A DNA stretch of 64,000 nt from an uncultured Clostridium sp. (lineage in GTDB: Bacteria; Bacillota; Clostridia; TANB77; CAG-508): NCBI GenBank assembly GCA_945865665.1, contig CAMBEE010000008.1:20137-84136 (forward strand), given 5' to 3'. The translations under genes and the position numbers were made by a program. The number at the start of each line of letters is the position of its first letter. The first letter of the stretch is position 1. The notes under the pieces are model-generated. The model was not told where the DNA came from. It did not search any database and saw only the letters and a program-made list of their open reading frames with translations. Of this stretch, positions 49,160 through 59,963 are shown in pieces.

Positions 49160-49639
49160 TTACATAGTTCTATAATTATTTTTATCTGCTCTATCATCCA
49201 ATTTTCTATCAAATTGTTCATTTTGATAGAACCAATCTGTTTTTTTATCTTTAGGATTCAACTTTCTATTTTTATCTAGCAACAAGTCAAGTAAAACTGC
49301 TAAAGGTAATATTATACCTATCATAGAAAACATAAACTCCGTGCTTTGTGCTAAAGTCAATTGTTCATTACGTGCTAACATGCCTAACTTATTTGTTACA
49401 TCTGACCCAAAATAAATTGCATGTAAAACAATATATAATAAACTTCCTGTTAACTTTCTTTTAGCAATTAAAACCACACATGCCAATGTGGCAAATAATA
49501 TTACAATTTCAAATGTTTCATTCATTGGAACTATTCCCATAAAGCTTTTTCCTAGTTGTGATGCTAATGTTATAATAATTCTTAAAATCCAGAATACTAT
49601 CATAAACATTACTAATAAATATGTTGAAAATTTTTTCAT
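49160..49639 (-). CDS. Hypothetical membrane protein
   Basis: Four predicted hydrophobic segments. Confidence 0.6.
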   Translation of the reverse strand: MKKFSTYLLVMFMIVFWILRIIITLASQLGKSFMGIVPMNETFEIVILFATLACVVLIAKRKLTGSLLYIVLHAIYFGSDVTNKLGMLARNEQLTLAQSTEFMFSMIGIILPLAVLLDLLLDKNRKLNPKDKKTDWFYQNEQFDRKLDDRADKNNYRTM

Positions 49640-49693
49640 ACCCTTTCCCCCTCAAAACAAAAGGACGGAATGTATCCGCCCTATTCTTTAAAA

Positions 49694-50002
49694 TTAATCT
49701 ACAAAATCAAAATCATCTTTAAATTTATCTTTGAATATTTCAAATACTTTGTTTAATGTATCTTCATCTTCTACACTTACGTATGATTCCTCTTCAGAGT
49801 CTTCATCATCATTGTCTTCTACTTTTAGTATTACTACTTCTCCTTCGTCTTCTTCTCCCTCTTCTGTTACAGGTAATAATACAACATATTCTTCGTCATC
49901 TAATTCTATTAAATCTAAAAATTCAAATTTTACTTCGTTTCCGTCCTCGTCATTTAGTATTACTATGTTATCTAATTCTTCTCCTTCAAAGTTTTCGTCC
50001 AT
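49694..50002 (-). CDS. DUF1292-family protein
   Basis: IVILNDEDGNEVKFEFLDLIELDDEEYVVLLPVTEE. Confidence 0.9.
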   Translation of the reverse strand: MDENFEGEELDNIVILNDEDGNEVKFEFLDLIELDDEEYVVLLPVTEEGEEDEGEVVILKVEDNDDEDSEEESYVSVEDEDTLNKVFEIFKDKFKDDFDFVD

Positions 50003-50122
50003 AATATAATTCTCCTTTCAAATTTATTATCATTATAATATCGTATTTTATAATTTTTTGCAACTGTTTTTTTGAATTTTTAATATTTCCATCTTTATTT
50101 ATGTTACAGTTCAATAAAAATA

Positions 50123-50536
50123 TTATTTTTTATTAATATATGTTTCCAAAATATATACCGCAGATATAGTATCTACAATATCACGTTTTTTATTCTTATT
50201 GATATCTAAAAAATTCATAGTCTTATGAGCTGCAACTGTTGTCAATCTTTCATCAATAATTTCTATTTTTAATTTGTTATATTTGCACCTCAATTTATGT
50301 ATAAATTGTTCTGTTTTTTCTGCTCTAACAGTTTTTTCACCTTTTAAATTGTATGGCATACCGACAACCAAAGTATCTACTTCATATTTTTTAAGTATTT
50401 CGTCTAATCTTCGTAATACTACTTTATCCGAATTATTTCTTTGAATTGTTTCTAAGCCCTGTGCCGTAATATTAAGTGGGTCTGTTATTGCAATTCCCAC
50501 ACGTGCATCACCATAGTCTATTCCTAATTTTCTCAT
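50123..50536 (-). CDS. ruvX: RuvX/YqgF Holliday junction resolvase
   Basis: RKLGIDYGDARVGIAITDPLNITAQGLETI; VVGMPYNLKG; DERLTTVAAHKTM. Confidence 0.95.
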   Translation of the reverse strand: MRKLGIDYGDARVGIAITDPLNITAQGLETIQRNNSDKVVLRRLDEILKKYEVDTLVVGMPYNLKGEKTVRAEKTEQFIHKLRCKYNKLKIEIIDERLTTVAAHKTMNFLDINKNKKRDIVDTISAVYILETYINKK

Positions 50537-50579
50537 ATTTTATTCCTTCTTATAGGCATCTATAAATATTTAGATATTT

Positions 50580-50840
50580 TTAATCTTCTAAATCAAGTCC
50601 TATATAACTTTTTACCATTTTTTCCAATAATTCGTCTCTTTCTATTGTTCTTATTTTATTTCTTGCATCATTGTAACTAGTTATATATGTAGGGTCTCCA
50701 GATAATATATATCCGACAATTTGGTTGATTGGATTATATCCTTTTTCTGTCAAAGCCTCATATACCTCTTTCAATATTTCTTTTGCTTTTGTATTTTCTT
50801 CTCTTTCAACTTGAAAGCTCATTGTTTTATCAAAATCCAT
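50580..50840 (-). CDS. ireB: IreB-family regulatory phosphoprotein
   Basis: [59 protein letters not shown]. Confidence 0.94.
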   Translation of the reverse strand: MDFDKTMSFQVEREENTKAKEILKEVYEALTEKGYNPINQIVGYILSGDPTYITSYNDARNKIRTIERDELLEKMVKSYIGLDLED

Positions 50841-50876
50841 TGCTTATACCTCCTAAAAAAATATATTTTTATTTTA

Positions 50877-51956
50877 TTATATATTTGTAATATCACTTTC
50901 ATTTGAATCACAATTATCTAAATAATCTTCTTGTTTTTTCAAGATTTCTTCTAATCCTGTTCCTTTGTAATATGTAGATATAGCAAAATTCAATATTGGA
51001 TATGCAAAAACTTCTTCATTTTCTTGATCTTCTATTTTTGTACTTTCTATCTTTTCCTTTAAATCGTTTATATATCCTGCCACTGAATCTATATCAACAC
51101 CTGAAAACGCTATGACAAATTTAGGTCCCATATATCTTACAAAGATATATTGTTTTGATATATTATTTTTAATATACGCACTTACTTTTTGTACAGTTTC
51201 ATTTCCTAGTTCTCTTGAACAATTATGGTTAATTTCTTCCAAATTAGTAATTTTCAACATACAAATTGTTGATGTTGTGTATTGATCTATAACTTTTCTT
51301 CCATCACCATATAGATATTCTTCAGAATATAAACCTGAGTACAAGTCCTTTCTTACAATAGATTCTAGAGTTTTTTGATATACAACAGTTTTTAGAACTG
51401 ACACAATATTGTCTTTTATTACTTCCAAAACTGTTGTGTCAACATTATCAAAATCATGTGGTGTTCCACTTTCTATTATCCAATATCCAATATAAACATT
51501 GTCTATATATAAAGGGAAAAATATTGCTGATTTCGCTCTACCAAATTCCATTTTTTGATACGGTAATCTCTCTTGGTCATTGTTCACAGTAACATATTTA
51601 GGAGTTGCCTGAGCAATACTGTCTTTAAACATATCTACATCTTGCAATGATTTTAAAGCCCCCCAGTGTTTTTCATCTACATTTGATGCTTTAATTTCAT
51701 ATTCAGCTCCATTGAAAACAACAATTGTTGAATACTTTATTTCATATTTTTCTATCAAAATATCATTAATCTTCTTTATTTTTTCGTCAACTGTAGATGT
51801 TTCTCCTATAGCACTCATAAAATTTTGTACAACAGATAAATTATTAATTTTTTGATTAATATTTTTATATGTTTGTATTTTTTTATGAATATTAAAGTTA
51901 TATAATATTAATCCTAATACCGCTACAATTAGTATAATAACTATTACTATTAACAC
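50877..51956 (-). CDS. Membrane-anchored GAF + degenerate GGDEF protein
   Basis: N-terminal TM; GAF-like domain; RKDLYSGLYSEEYL...RYMGPKFVIAFSG replaces the GG(D/E)EF signature. Confidence 0.72.
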   Translation of the reverse strand: MLIVIVIILIVAVLGLILYNFNIHKKIQTYKNINQKINNLSVVQNFMSAIGETSTVDEKIKKINDILIEKYEIKYSTIVVFNGAEYEIKASNVDEKHWGALKSLQDVDMFKDSIAQATPKYVTVNNDQERLPYQKMEFGRAKSAIFFPLYIDNVYIGYWIIESGTPHDFDNVDTTVLEVIKDNIVSVLKTVVYQKTLESIVRKDLYSGLYSEEYLYGDGRKVIDQYTTSTICMLKITNLEEINHNCSRELGNETVQKVSAYIKNNISKQYIFVRYMGPKFVIAFSGVDIDSVAGYINDLKEKIESTKIEDQENEEVFAYPILNFAISTYYKGTGLEEILKKQEDYLDNCDSNESDITNI

Positions 51957-51982
51957 TATTTTTCCTCCTATTGTTATAATTT

Positions 51983-54397
51983 TTAATATCTTTTTTTCAT
52001 TTGGTCTAATGTAGAATTCATGCTAGGTGTAAATCCATTTCTTTCAACTTTTGGTGGTACATAAGTTGATTTTCCTGAAACAAGTGGATATACAACATTA
52101 GCTAATTCATTTAATACCTGTACCATATTTTTAGGATATCCTTTTACTGATACCTCACAATTTATAACATTTTCCATATATTTAGTATACACTTCTTCAC
52201 TAAAAGGTACTGTTATATATCTTATTACATTTTTATCGAAAAGTTCTGTCATAAAAGACATTGCGGGATCATTATAATACGCCATTCCACCAATGATTGT
52301 TTTATCATTTACTCCTCTTAATTTTATAGCCTTATTTAAAACAATTCTTAATTTATTTTCTTTTAATACATTTTTAGATTTTAAATCTCTTAAAAAAGCT
52401 GTTAATGGCTGTATTGTTAATATATCAAATGATTGAACTAAATATATTTCTTGTACTTTATTGAAATATTCTATTGGTGTTTTAAAGTCACAATCAATTA
52501 ATACCAATGAGTGTTTTCTTAATAACGTTTGTAAAATTGTTCCGGCATTTTCAATTCCTTCTGTCTCATCAGGTAATGATGTATACACAGTCAAGTTTTT
52601 ATTAACTTGTATTCCATTAGCTGTTCCTTGAACTAAATTGCTAACACTGTTCATAGCTATCTTTCTTAGTTCTTCCTCGTTTTTTGTATATATATAATAA
52701 GAATTTCTATTTTTAGTAGTATCTAAAATGGCTGTATCTATTCCCATATTTGATGTTATTTCTGCTAAATTATTAACTATAAATGATGTTCCATTTTTTG
52801 TTGTACCTATAAAACAAGCAACCTTTTTGTCTGATGTTAATAAGTTAGAGATATCTACATCTGGTACTTCCTGCTTTTCTTCTAAACCAGGTAATACATT
52901 TGAATTTGTATTTTCAAATCTAGAATAGTTATTTGTATTTTCAAATCCTGGTAATGGATTACTTTCTTCTTGTTCAAATTCTTGCAATACAGTATCCTTT
53001 TCTTGTTCTTTTTTCTCAAATCCAGGTAGCACTGTATCTTCCTCTTTTTCTGTTTCCTCAAAACCAGGTAAAACAGTACTTTCTTCCTGTTTTGCTTCTT
53101 CAAATCCTGGTAAAATTGTATCTTCATTTTCCTCTACATCATCGAATCCAGGTAATACCGAAGAATCATCTTGTTCTATATTTTCTATTCTTTCTTGATT
53201 TTCATCTGGTAATGGATTTTTTCTAGGTCTTCCTCTTCCTCTTTTTGGTTTTTCTACCACATTTTCATCTGGTAATGGATTCTTTCTAGGTCTTCCTCTT
53301 CTCTTTTTAGATTCTTCAACAGCTTTAGTATTTTCTTGTTCTTTTAAATTTTCATCTTCATTTAATTTTTCTATTTTTTTTGATTGTTCCATCTCTTTTT
53401 GCATTTGAATATTTTTTTCATGATTTCTTAATGCTTCAGCATTTGTTTCTTCTTCAAACATAGGACCTATCTTTCTAACTTCTTTTACCTGCTTTACTGA
53501 AGAATATTGTTGAGATTCCTTTGGTACATTTTTTATTCTAGCTAATTTCTTTGTACTATTCATATTTACAGCCGAAGGTATTACAACAGGTTTATATAAA
53601 ATCTTTTCTTTATTTTCAGTATTTAAAAGTTTTTCACTTGTCCCATCATTTTTCTTATCCTTCTTAATTGTTTGTGATCTCAAATTATCTGAGACTTTAC
53701 TATTAAATGAAATAATTTGTTGATATTTTGGTGATTTTTCTTCAAGTACAGCTCTTACATTTAGTGGCAAAAATTTACATATTATTCTTAATTGGACATC
53801 ATTATATTGTGATGCAATTGTATCAAAGCTATCAACATATCTTTTTTCATCTTTTCCCAATCTTTTATAATGAGCCAAAATATTTTGAATTTCAATTTCA
53901 CTAACATCATTTTCACTTTCTGCCTGATAAGATACGTCTTCTGAATCTATCTTATAATATGCTTTTGCATCTTTTTTCAAACGTGGTTTATTTAACAACT
54001 TGCAAACATTATCAACACTTCTATCATTTCCTATCAAAGCATTATAAATTCCAATTCCAAATAATTTTATCAACATTTCTTCTGATTTTTCTCTTCTATC
54101 TGAGCAAATTAGAATTATTGGAATATCTTCACCACTAAGATTAGAAGCTTCATCACTTATACTATCTAATTTATCAAATATAAATTTATCTATTTGATCA
54201 TATTGTGTGTTAGTAAATGCCTCCAGTTCCTCACTTATTACTATTCTATCATAATTTTTATCCTTTTGTAATTCTTTTAATATTGCATTAAAGTAATAAA
54301 CATTTTTATATGAAATTATTTCTTTATACTCCCTTTGATATCTTTTCACAATTGATTCTGATATTTCTTCATTACTTACAGCAAATAAAACCTTCAT
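51983..54397 (-). CDS. CpaE/ParA-like protein with AT-hook motifs and LPGF repeats in the linker
   Basis: N-terminal receiver-like region; RGRPRKNPLPDEN twice; LPGF(D/E) repeats; C-terminal KVACFIGTTKNGTSFIVNNLAEITSNMGIDTAILD deviant P-loop. Confidence 0.7.
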   Translation of the reverse strand: MKVLFAVSNEEISESIVKRYQREYKEIISYKNVYYFNAILKELQKDKNYDRIVISEELEAFTNTQYDQIDKFIFDKLDSISDEASNLSGEDIPIILICSDRREKSEEMLIKLFGIGIYNALIGNDRSVDNVCKLLNKPRLKKDAKAYYKIDSEDVSYQAESENDVSEIEIQNILAHYKRLGKDEKRYVDSFDTIASQYNDVQLRIICKFLPLNVRAVLEEKSPKYQQIISFNSKVSDNLRSQTIKKDKKNDGTSEKLLNTENKEKILYKPVVIPSAVNMNSTKKLARIKNVPKESQQYSSVKQVKEVRKIGPMFEEETNAEALRNHEKNIQMQKEMEQSKKIEKLNEDENLKEQENTKAVEESKKRRGRPRKNPLPDENVVEKPKRGRGRPRKNPLPDENQERIENIEQDDSSVLPGFDDVEENEDTILPGFEEAKQEESTVLPGFEETEKEEDTVLPGFEKKEQEKDTVLQEFEQEESNPLPGFENTNNYSRFENTNSNVLPGLEEKQEVPDVDISNLLTSDKKVACFIGTTKNGTSFIVNNLAEITSNMGIDTAILDTTKNRNSYYIYTKNEEELRKIAMNSVSNLVQGTANGIQVNKNLTVYTSLPDETEGIENAGTILQTLLRKHSLVLIDCDFKTPIEYFNKVQEIYLVQSFDILTIQPLTAFLRDLKSKNVLKENKLRIVLNKAIKLRGVNDKTIIGGMAYYNDPAMSFMTELFDKNVIRYITVPFSEEVYTKYMENVINCEVSVKGYPKNMVQVLNELANVVYPLVSGKSTYVPPKVERNGFTPSMNSTLDQMKKRY

Positions 54398-54400
54398 TTG

Positions 54401-54811
54401 TTACCCCCTTCCAAATTTTACAAACATTGCAAATGCTAGTGGTAAAATTTGGCAAATTATTAATAATGTAACGAATGTTACAATTAATCCCATACCTTTT
54501 TCCAACGTATCTAGTTTTCTTATACCTATTACATATTGGTGTATAGCTCCTATTGCAATTCCTAAGAAGCAAAATGGTATACTATATATTCTAACTATAT
54601 TTAAAATATATGCAACTGTTCCATATGCATCTGAACCATATTTTTCTTTATAGTCCTCTAATGATTTTGTTTGTGTTTCTTTTATTTCCACTAATTGACT
54701 TTCTGTTTTATTGTCAATTGCTTTTTCTGTTGCATATACATTATTAACAAAAGTAAACATCCCAAAGAATACTACTAATGTCACCATTATCATAGTTAAT
54801 GTTTTCTTCAT
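54401..54811 (-). CDS. Small membrane protein with signal peptide (TrbC/VirB2-like topology)
   Basis: Signal peptide + two TM helices, GKGxxL-type loop LEKGMGLIVTFVTLLIICQILPLAFAMFVKFG. Confidence 0.5.
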   Translation of the reverse strand: MKKTLTMIMVTLVVFFGMFTFVNNVYATEKAIDNKTESQLVEIKETQTKSLEDYKEKYGSDAYGTVAYILNIVRIYSIPFCFLGIAIGAIHQYVIGIRKLDTLEKGMGLIVTFVTLLIICQILPLAFAMFVKFGRG

Positions 54812-54920
54812 TATTTTAGCCCCTTTCCTATTTTCTTAAAAGTACTTATTTTTTTACGTTTTTTATACTTATATATCATACAATAACTTCAAAAAAATAT
54901 CAAGGAATTTTACAAAAAAT

Positions 54921-56186
54921 TTACAATTTATTATATAAATACTGCATATAAGAGAAAACTGCATTTGCCCAATTTTTATCACTTGCGTATTTTGTGTTAA
55001 CTCCATTCAAAGTTGCACCATTATAATATGTTCCAACTGCCTTTTCTCCACCGTAAATACTTGTACCCGCTGGATTCAAATAATATTTAACAAAGACTCT
55101 GGCTAATAAATCTATGCTTTCTGAATAATTTGAAAAATTATATGCTCCATTGTATGGATTTGAGTCATATGCCCCGTATCCAAATAAATTATTTTTTTGT
55201 ATTGCTATTTTAGATGTGCCCCATGCACTTTCATGTATTCCTACGGAAGCAACAAATACGCCGTTTATATTATATTGTTTTTCTATGTAATAAAAATATT
55301 CTGCATTTTTTTCAAATATTTTGTTTGTATCTTTGCTATCTGATAATATTTTTTTAAATTGTTCTAATGTCAAACCACTTGGTTTGTTTAATTGCATATT
55401 TGTATTAAGTGTTGCTAATAATTGTGATTTTGATTTTGTTTCTGCCGTTGTATGTTTTTGTTCTTCACTTGAATTTGGATTTATATAAATTGTACACTCT
55501 GATTTAACCCAACCTGTTATATTTTGATATGATATTTTATACCAATTTTGAACAATTTCTAGCACTTTTAATTCATTATCTTTTTTTAATGTTGTTATTT
55601 TCCTGCTTTCTTCATCTGCATCAGCTCTTACTGCCAATTCGTCTGAAGTAACATATATTTTGTCTCCAACTTTAATTTTATAATTGCTTGTATAATTTGC
55701 ACCACCAATCTCTATTATTTTATTTGCAGATGCTTTTGTAACTGTTACTCCAATTTGTTCTTCTTTTATTTGCTGTCCTTCCTTGTCATATGTTGTTTTT
55801 ATTGCTATTTCTTGTTTTCCTTCTCTTCCTTCTTGAACAACTACTGATATTCCTTTTGGAATTTCTTTGTTTGTTCTATACTCTGTCAAATATTCTAATA
55901 CTTCTTCTTTTTTTGTTATTTGTTCTGTTTGTCCATCATTTGTATTTTGGTTTATTATTTTGTCTATATCTATTTTATTAGCTTGGCTCATTTCTTTATT
56001 TTTTTCTGCTACATTTATTGTATTTCTTTCATTGTTTAGATTTGTTGCTATTTCCTTTGCATATGATTTGTTTGTTGGAAAATACATTTTGCAAAACATT
56101 ATTATATAAAGTATCGCAAAAAAGGCAAATGTTGCATATATAATTGTTTTTAATGTTATTTTTATTCTATTTTCTTCTGTTTTCAT
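54921..56186 (-). CDS. SH3b + glucosaminidase-type cell-wall hydrolase
   Basis: TM anchor; SH3b VRADADEESRKITTLKKDNELKVLEIVQNWYKISYQNITGWV; VASVGIHESAWGTSKIAIQKNNLFGYGAYDSNPYNGAYNF. Confidence 0.88.
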   Translation of the reverse strand: MKTEENRIKITLKTIIYATFAFFAILYIIMFCKMYFPTNKSYAKEIATNLNNERNTINVAEKNKEMSQANKIDIDKIINQNTNDGQTEQITKKEEVLEYLTEYRTNKEIPKGISVVVQEGREGKQEIAIKTTYDKEGQQIKEEQIGVTVTKASANKIIEIGGANYTSNYKIKVGDKIYVTSDELAVRADADEESRKITTLKKDNELKVLEIVQNWYKISYQNITGWVKSECTIYINPNSSEEQKHTTAETKSKSQLLATLNTNMQLNKPSGLTLEQFKKILSDSKDTNKIFEKNAEYFYYIEKQYNINGVFVASVGIHESAWGTSKIAIQKNNLFGYGAYDSNPYNGAYNFSNYSESIDLLARVFVKYYLNPAGTSIYGGEKAVGTYYNGATLNGVNTKYASDKNWANAVFSYMQYLYNKL

Positions 56187-56330
56187 TCTTTATCCTTCCA
56201 TAACTGACATTTACTACCTCAAAAACATTTTGATTATTTCTTTTTCTACCAATATTGTAATATTTCTATGTTTTTTTGTCAATGGAAATTTCTTTGTACT
56301 TTGTTATATAAATAAAATACATATCACAAT

Positions 56331-56360
56331 AAAAAGACTTTAAATATTTAAAGTCTTTTT
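56331..56360 (-). terminator. Terminator overlapping the metK stop
   Basis: AAAAAGACTTTAAATATTTAAAGTCTTTTT. Confidence 0.65.
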
Positions 56361-57457
56361 ATCTTTTCCCATTCTAAATTATATTTCCCAAAATGTCCAT
56401 AATTTGTTGTCTTAGTATAAATAGGTTCTCTGAGTTTTAAATATTCAATAATACCATTTGGTGTTAAGTCAAATTTTTCTCTTACCATATTTGCTAATTC
56501 TTCGTCTAATTTCTTACCCGTACCAAAAGTATTTACACATATAGAAAGAGGTTCTTTCATACCAATAGCATATGAAATTTGTATTTCACATTTTTCTGCA
56601 TATCCATTTGCAACTATATTTTTAGCAATGTGTCTTAACATATACGCACTACTTCTGTCTACTTTTGTTGCATCTTTTCCTGAAAAAGCACCGCCTCCAT
56701 GACGAGCATATCCACCATATGTGTCTACTATTATTTTTCTACCTGTTAATCCTGTATCTCCAAGAGGTCCTCCTATTATAAATCTTCCTGTTGGATTTAT
56801 ATATATTTTTGTATTTTCATCCATCATTTTTTCTGGAATCACTGCTTTTATTACCTTTTCAGTAATATCAGTTTTCAATTGTTCCATTGTTATTTCTGGT
56901 AAATGTTGTGTTGAAATTAATATTGTTTCTATTCTTTTTGGTTTATTGTTCTCATATTCTACTGTTACTTGTGTTTTTCCATCTGGACGTAAATATGGTA
57001 TTTCTTTTTGTTTTCGTACTTCTGTTAATTTTTTTGCTAATTTATGTGCCACTGATATTGCATATGGCATATATTCTTCTGTTTCATTTGATGCATATCC
57101 GAACATTATTCCCTGGTCACCTGCTCCACCATCATCTACTCCTAATGCAATGTCTAGACTTTGTTTAGTAATATCTACATTTATTTTACATGTTCTATAA
57201 TCCATATCTGTTTTTTCATTGTCATAACCTATATTTTTTATTGTTTGCCTTACTATTTTTTCTATATCTACTTGTCCCTTTGATGTAACTTGTCCTGCTA
57301 TTGTTACGGTGTTTCCTGTTACAAATGTTTCTACTGATACTCTTGAATATTTATCTTGTTTTAGATATTCATCTAATATACTATCAGATATTAAATCCGC
57401 TACTTTGTCTGGATGTCCCTCTGTTACACTTTCTGATGTAAAATAATATTTGTTCAT
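56348..57457 (-). CDS. metK: S-adenosylmethionine synthetase
   Basis: [63 protein letters not shown]. Confidence 0.97.
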   Translation of the reverse strand: MNKYYFTSESVTEGHPDKVADLISDSILDEYLKQDKYSRVSVETFVTGNTVTIAGQVTSKGQVDIEKIVRQTIKNIGYDNEKTDMDYRTCKINVDITKQSLDIALGVDDGGAGDQGIMFGYASNETEEYMPYAISVAHKLAKKLTEVRKQKEIPYLRPDGKTQVTVEYENNKPKRIETILISTQHLPEITMEQLKTDITEKVIKAVIPEKMMDENTKIYINPTGRFIIGGPLGDTGLTGRKIIVDTYGGYARHGGGAFSGKDATKVDRSSAYMLRHIAKNIVANGYAEKCEIQISYAIGMKEPLSICVNTFGTGKKLDEELANMVREKFDLTPNGIIEYLKLREPIYTKTTNYGHFGKYNLEWEKIKRL

Positions 57458-57552
57458 TTTTGTTTTTCCTCCTATAGTGTATAAGTTTTTTATATTAGTC
57501 AACAATTAAATTTATAGTTCTATCTATATTATAGTCAATATTGTTTAAATTA

Positions 57553-58077
57553 CTATATATTAGCAACAATTCTTTCATATTTTTTATAATTAGGTTCATA
57601 TTTTTCTAACATTTTTATGAAGCTTTTGCAATGACTTTTGTATTTTAGATGACAATATTCGTGTAAAACTATATAATCTATTACATCTCTATCATATTTT
57701 ACTATTTCAGGATTTATTGTTATTTTGTTTTCTTCACATCTTCCAAGTTCTTCACTCATTTTTCTAATTTCGTAATCTTCTGGTGCAAATCCTAATAAGA
57801 TTCTTGTTTTTTCCATTGCTCTTTCTACTTCTACTTTTGCAATTTGTTCGTACATTTTGTCTATTGCTATATTTAATATTCTTTCGTTGTTTGCTTTTTT
57901 ATATTTGTTTGGTAGTGATATTTTTATAATTTTATCTTCTACATCTAATTCAGCAACTTTAATATTTTTGTATATTATTTTTACTTTATAATCTGTTCCT
58001 AATACAGGCACTGGATGTCTTTCTGCTGTTTCTTCTATTGTTATTTTTAGGTTAATTTTCCTTGTCATTATTTTCAT
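57553..58077 (-). CDS. YgjP-like (DUF45) metallopeptidase-domain protein
   Basis: VIDYIVLHEYCHLKYKSHCKSFIKMLEKYEPNYKKYE. Confidence 0.88.
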   Translation of the reverse strand: MKIMTRKINLKITIEETAERHPVPVLGTDYKVKIIYKNIKVAELDVEDKIIKISLPNKYKKANNERILNIAIDKMYEQIAKVEVERAMEKTRILLGFAPEDYEIRKMSEELGRCEENKITINPEIVKYDRDVIDYIVLHEYCHLKYKSHCKSFIKMLEKYEPNYKKYERIVANI

Positions 58078-58222
58078 TTTATATCACTCCTCACAAATTT
58101 ATGTTTTGCAAATTCTTGTTCGTTTTTGTTGTACTTATTTTATATTTATTTTTTTTTTTTGTCAATACTTTTTTTAAAAAAAGTCAAAATTTTTGTTCGG
58201 TATTTTATTTTCTTATATAAAC

Positions 58223-58252
58223 GAAAAAAGGAGGAATATTTCCTCCTTTTTC
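58223..58252 (-). terminator. Terminator hairpin
   Basis: AAAAAGGAGGAATATTTCCTCCTTTTT. Confidence 0.65.
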
Positions 58253-58254
58253 AT

Positions 58255-58602
58255 TCAAGCATTGTCTTCTTTTAACCTTATTAATATACTTTCTGGATTA
58301 ATGATTATAGTAAAGTATTGACTTATTTTACTATCTTCTGATGTTAAAATATCTTTTACAATATCCAACACACTTTCTTTATCTGGAATATTTATAACTT
58401 CTCCTTCTTCCTTTTTTCCAGAATAAACTGCTATTTTATTCTCAGGTTCATCCTTAATCTCAATGTGTACAGATTCTACTCCAATATCTTCAAAAAGCTT
58501 TATAGCTTTTTCTATAATTTTCTCTGCTTTCTCCTGTTGTTCTTTTTCTGATTTTTTTCGCTCTTCTAATACTTTTCTAGCAATTCTCTCAAAATCTCTC
58601 AT
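58255..58602 (-). CDS. Hypothetical protein
   Basis: 115-aa ORF with RBS, no recognised family. Confidence 0.6.
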   Translation of the reverse strand: MRDFERIARKVLEERKKSEKEQQEKAEKIIEKAIKLFEDIGVESVHIEIKDEPENKIAVYSGKKEEGEVINIPDKESVLDIVKDILTSEDSKISQYFTIIINPESILIRLKEDNA

Positions 58603-58696
58603 GTTGTCAATTCTCCTTTCAGTATTATGCTTGAATTAAATTAGTTACATATGTATAATATCATATTTTATGTAGAATATCAACAAAAATGTGGGC

Positions 58697-58741
58697 AAAA
58701 AGTGGACAAAACCATATTTTGGTATTTGTCCACTTTTATTT
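58697..58741 (-). terminator. Terminator after the GGGtGRT gene
   Basis: AAAAGTGGACAAA...TTTGTCCACTTTTTG. Confidence 0.65.
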
Positions 58742-58780
58742 TAAGCATTATATAAAATTACTGTAATTCAGTATTATCAA

Positions 58781-59782
58781 CTATTTCATAGCTTCTTCTA
58801 CTGCAACAGCTACTGCAACTGAAGCACCAACCATAGGGTTATTTCCCATACCAATTAATCCCATCATTTCAACGTGAGCTGGTACTGAAGAACTTCCTGC
58901 AAATTGAGCATCTGAATGCATTCTTCCCATAGTATCTGTCATACCATAAGAAGCTGGTCCAGCAGCCATATTGTCTGGATGTAATGTTCTACCTGTTCCA
59001 CCACCTGAAGCTACTGAGAAGTATTTTTTACCTGCTTCAAGTCTTTCTTTCTTATATGTACCTGCAACTGGATGTTGGAATCTTGTTGGGTTTGTTGAAT
59101 TACCTGTAATAGATACATCAACATCTTCTAACCACATTATTGCTACACCTTCTCTAACATCGTTAGCTCCGTAGCATCTAACTTGGCTTCTTTCACCTTC
59201 TGAATATTTGATTTCTTCTACTATGTTTACTTTTCCTGTGAAGAAGTCAAAGTCTGTTTTTACATATGTAAATCCGTTAATTCTTGATATTACTTGTGCT
59301 GCATCTTTTCCAAGTCCGTTTAAGATTACTCTTAATGGTTCTTTTCTAACTTTGTTTGCTGATTTTGCTATACCAATAGCACCTTCAGCTGCTGCAAAAC
59401 TTTCGTGTCCTGCTAAGAATGCAAAACATTTTGTATCTTCTGATAATAGCATTGATGCTAGGTTTCCATGTCCTAATCCAACTTTTCTGTCGTCTGCAAC
59501 TGAACCTGGAATACAGAATGCTTGTAATCCTTCTCCGATTGCTTTAGCTGCATCTGATGCTTTGTTGCATCCTTTTTTTATTGCTATTGCTGCTCCTAAT
59601 GTGTATGCCCATGCTGCGTTTTCAAAACATATTGGTTGAATTCCTTTTACTATTTCGTATGGGTTGAATCCTTTGTCTGTGCATATTTTTAATGCATCTT
59701 CAAAATCTTTTATTCCGTATTTTTCCATTACTGGTTTTATTTGGTCTATTCTTCTTTCATAACTTTCAAATGTTACTGCCAT
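58781..59782 (-). CDS. GGGtGRT-family protein
   Basis: FSVASGGGTGRTLHPDNMAAGPASYGMTDTMGRMHSDAQFAGSSSVPAHVEMMGLIGMGNNPMVGASV. Confidence 0.9.
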   Translation of the reverse strand: MAVTFESYERRIDQIKPVMEKYGIKDFEDALKICTDKGFNPYEIVKGIQPICFENAAWAYTLGAAIAIKKGCNKASDAAKAIGEGLQAFCIPGSVADDRKVGLGHGNLASMLLSEDTKCFAFLAGHESFAAAEGAIGIAKSANKVRKEPLRVILNGLGKDAAQVISRINGFTYVKTDFDFFTGKVNIVEEIKYSEGERSQVRCYGANDVREGVAIMWLEDVDVSITGNSTNPTRFQHPVAGTYKKERLEAGKKYFSVASGGGTGRTLHPDNMAAGPASYGMTDTMGRMHSDAQFAGSSSVPAHVEMMGLIGMGNNPMVGASVAVAVAVEEAMK

Positions 59783-59838
59783 TTTTATTCCTCCTTAAAA
59801 TTATGGTTTTATTTTTTTATAAGTTTTATTTTTTATCT

Positions 59839-59961
59839 AAAACGAAGCAAAAGTGCTATATTGCTAGGAAAACAAATAAAAACTTTTGAGATAGTACGTT
59901 TGTACATCGATAAAATTTTTATGAAGTTTGACAACGCAAGATAGTGCTTTTCATTCGTTTT
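59839..59961. repeat. Nested imperfect foldback between Fe-S scaffold gene and GGGtGRT gene
   Basis: AAAACGAAgcAAAAGtGCTATaTTGC versus reverse complement of right arm AAAACGAAtgAAAAGcACTATcTTGC; inner GTACgtttGTAC. Confidence 0.55.
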
Positions 59962-59963
59962 CT

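Noticed and set aside
49694-50002. Acidic low-complexity ORF considered spurious
   Set aside because: Matches DUF1292 and sits in the usual ireB-ruvX neighbourhood
57458-57552. SAM riboswitch upstream of metK
   Set aside because: Upstream region is short and AT-rich, with no recognisable SAM-I/S-box helices
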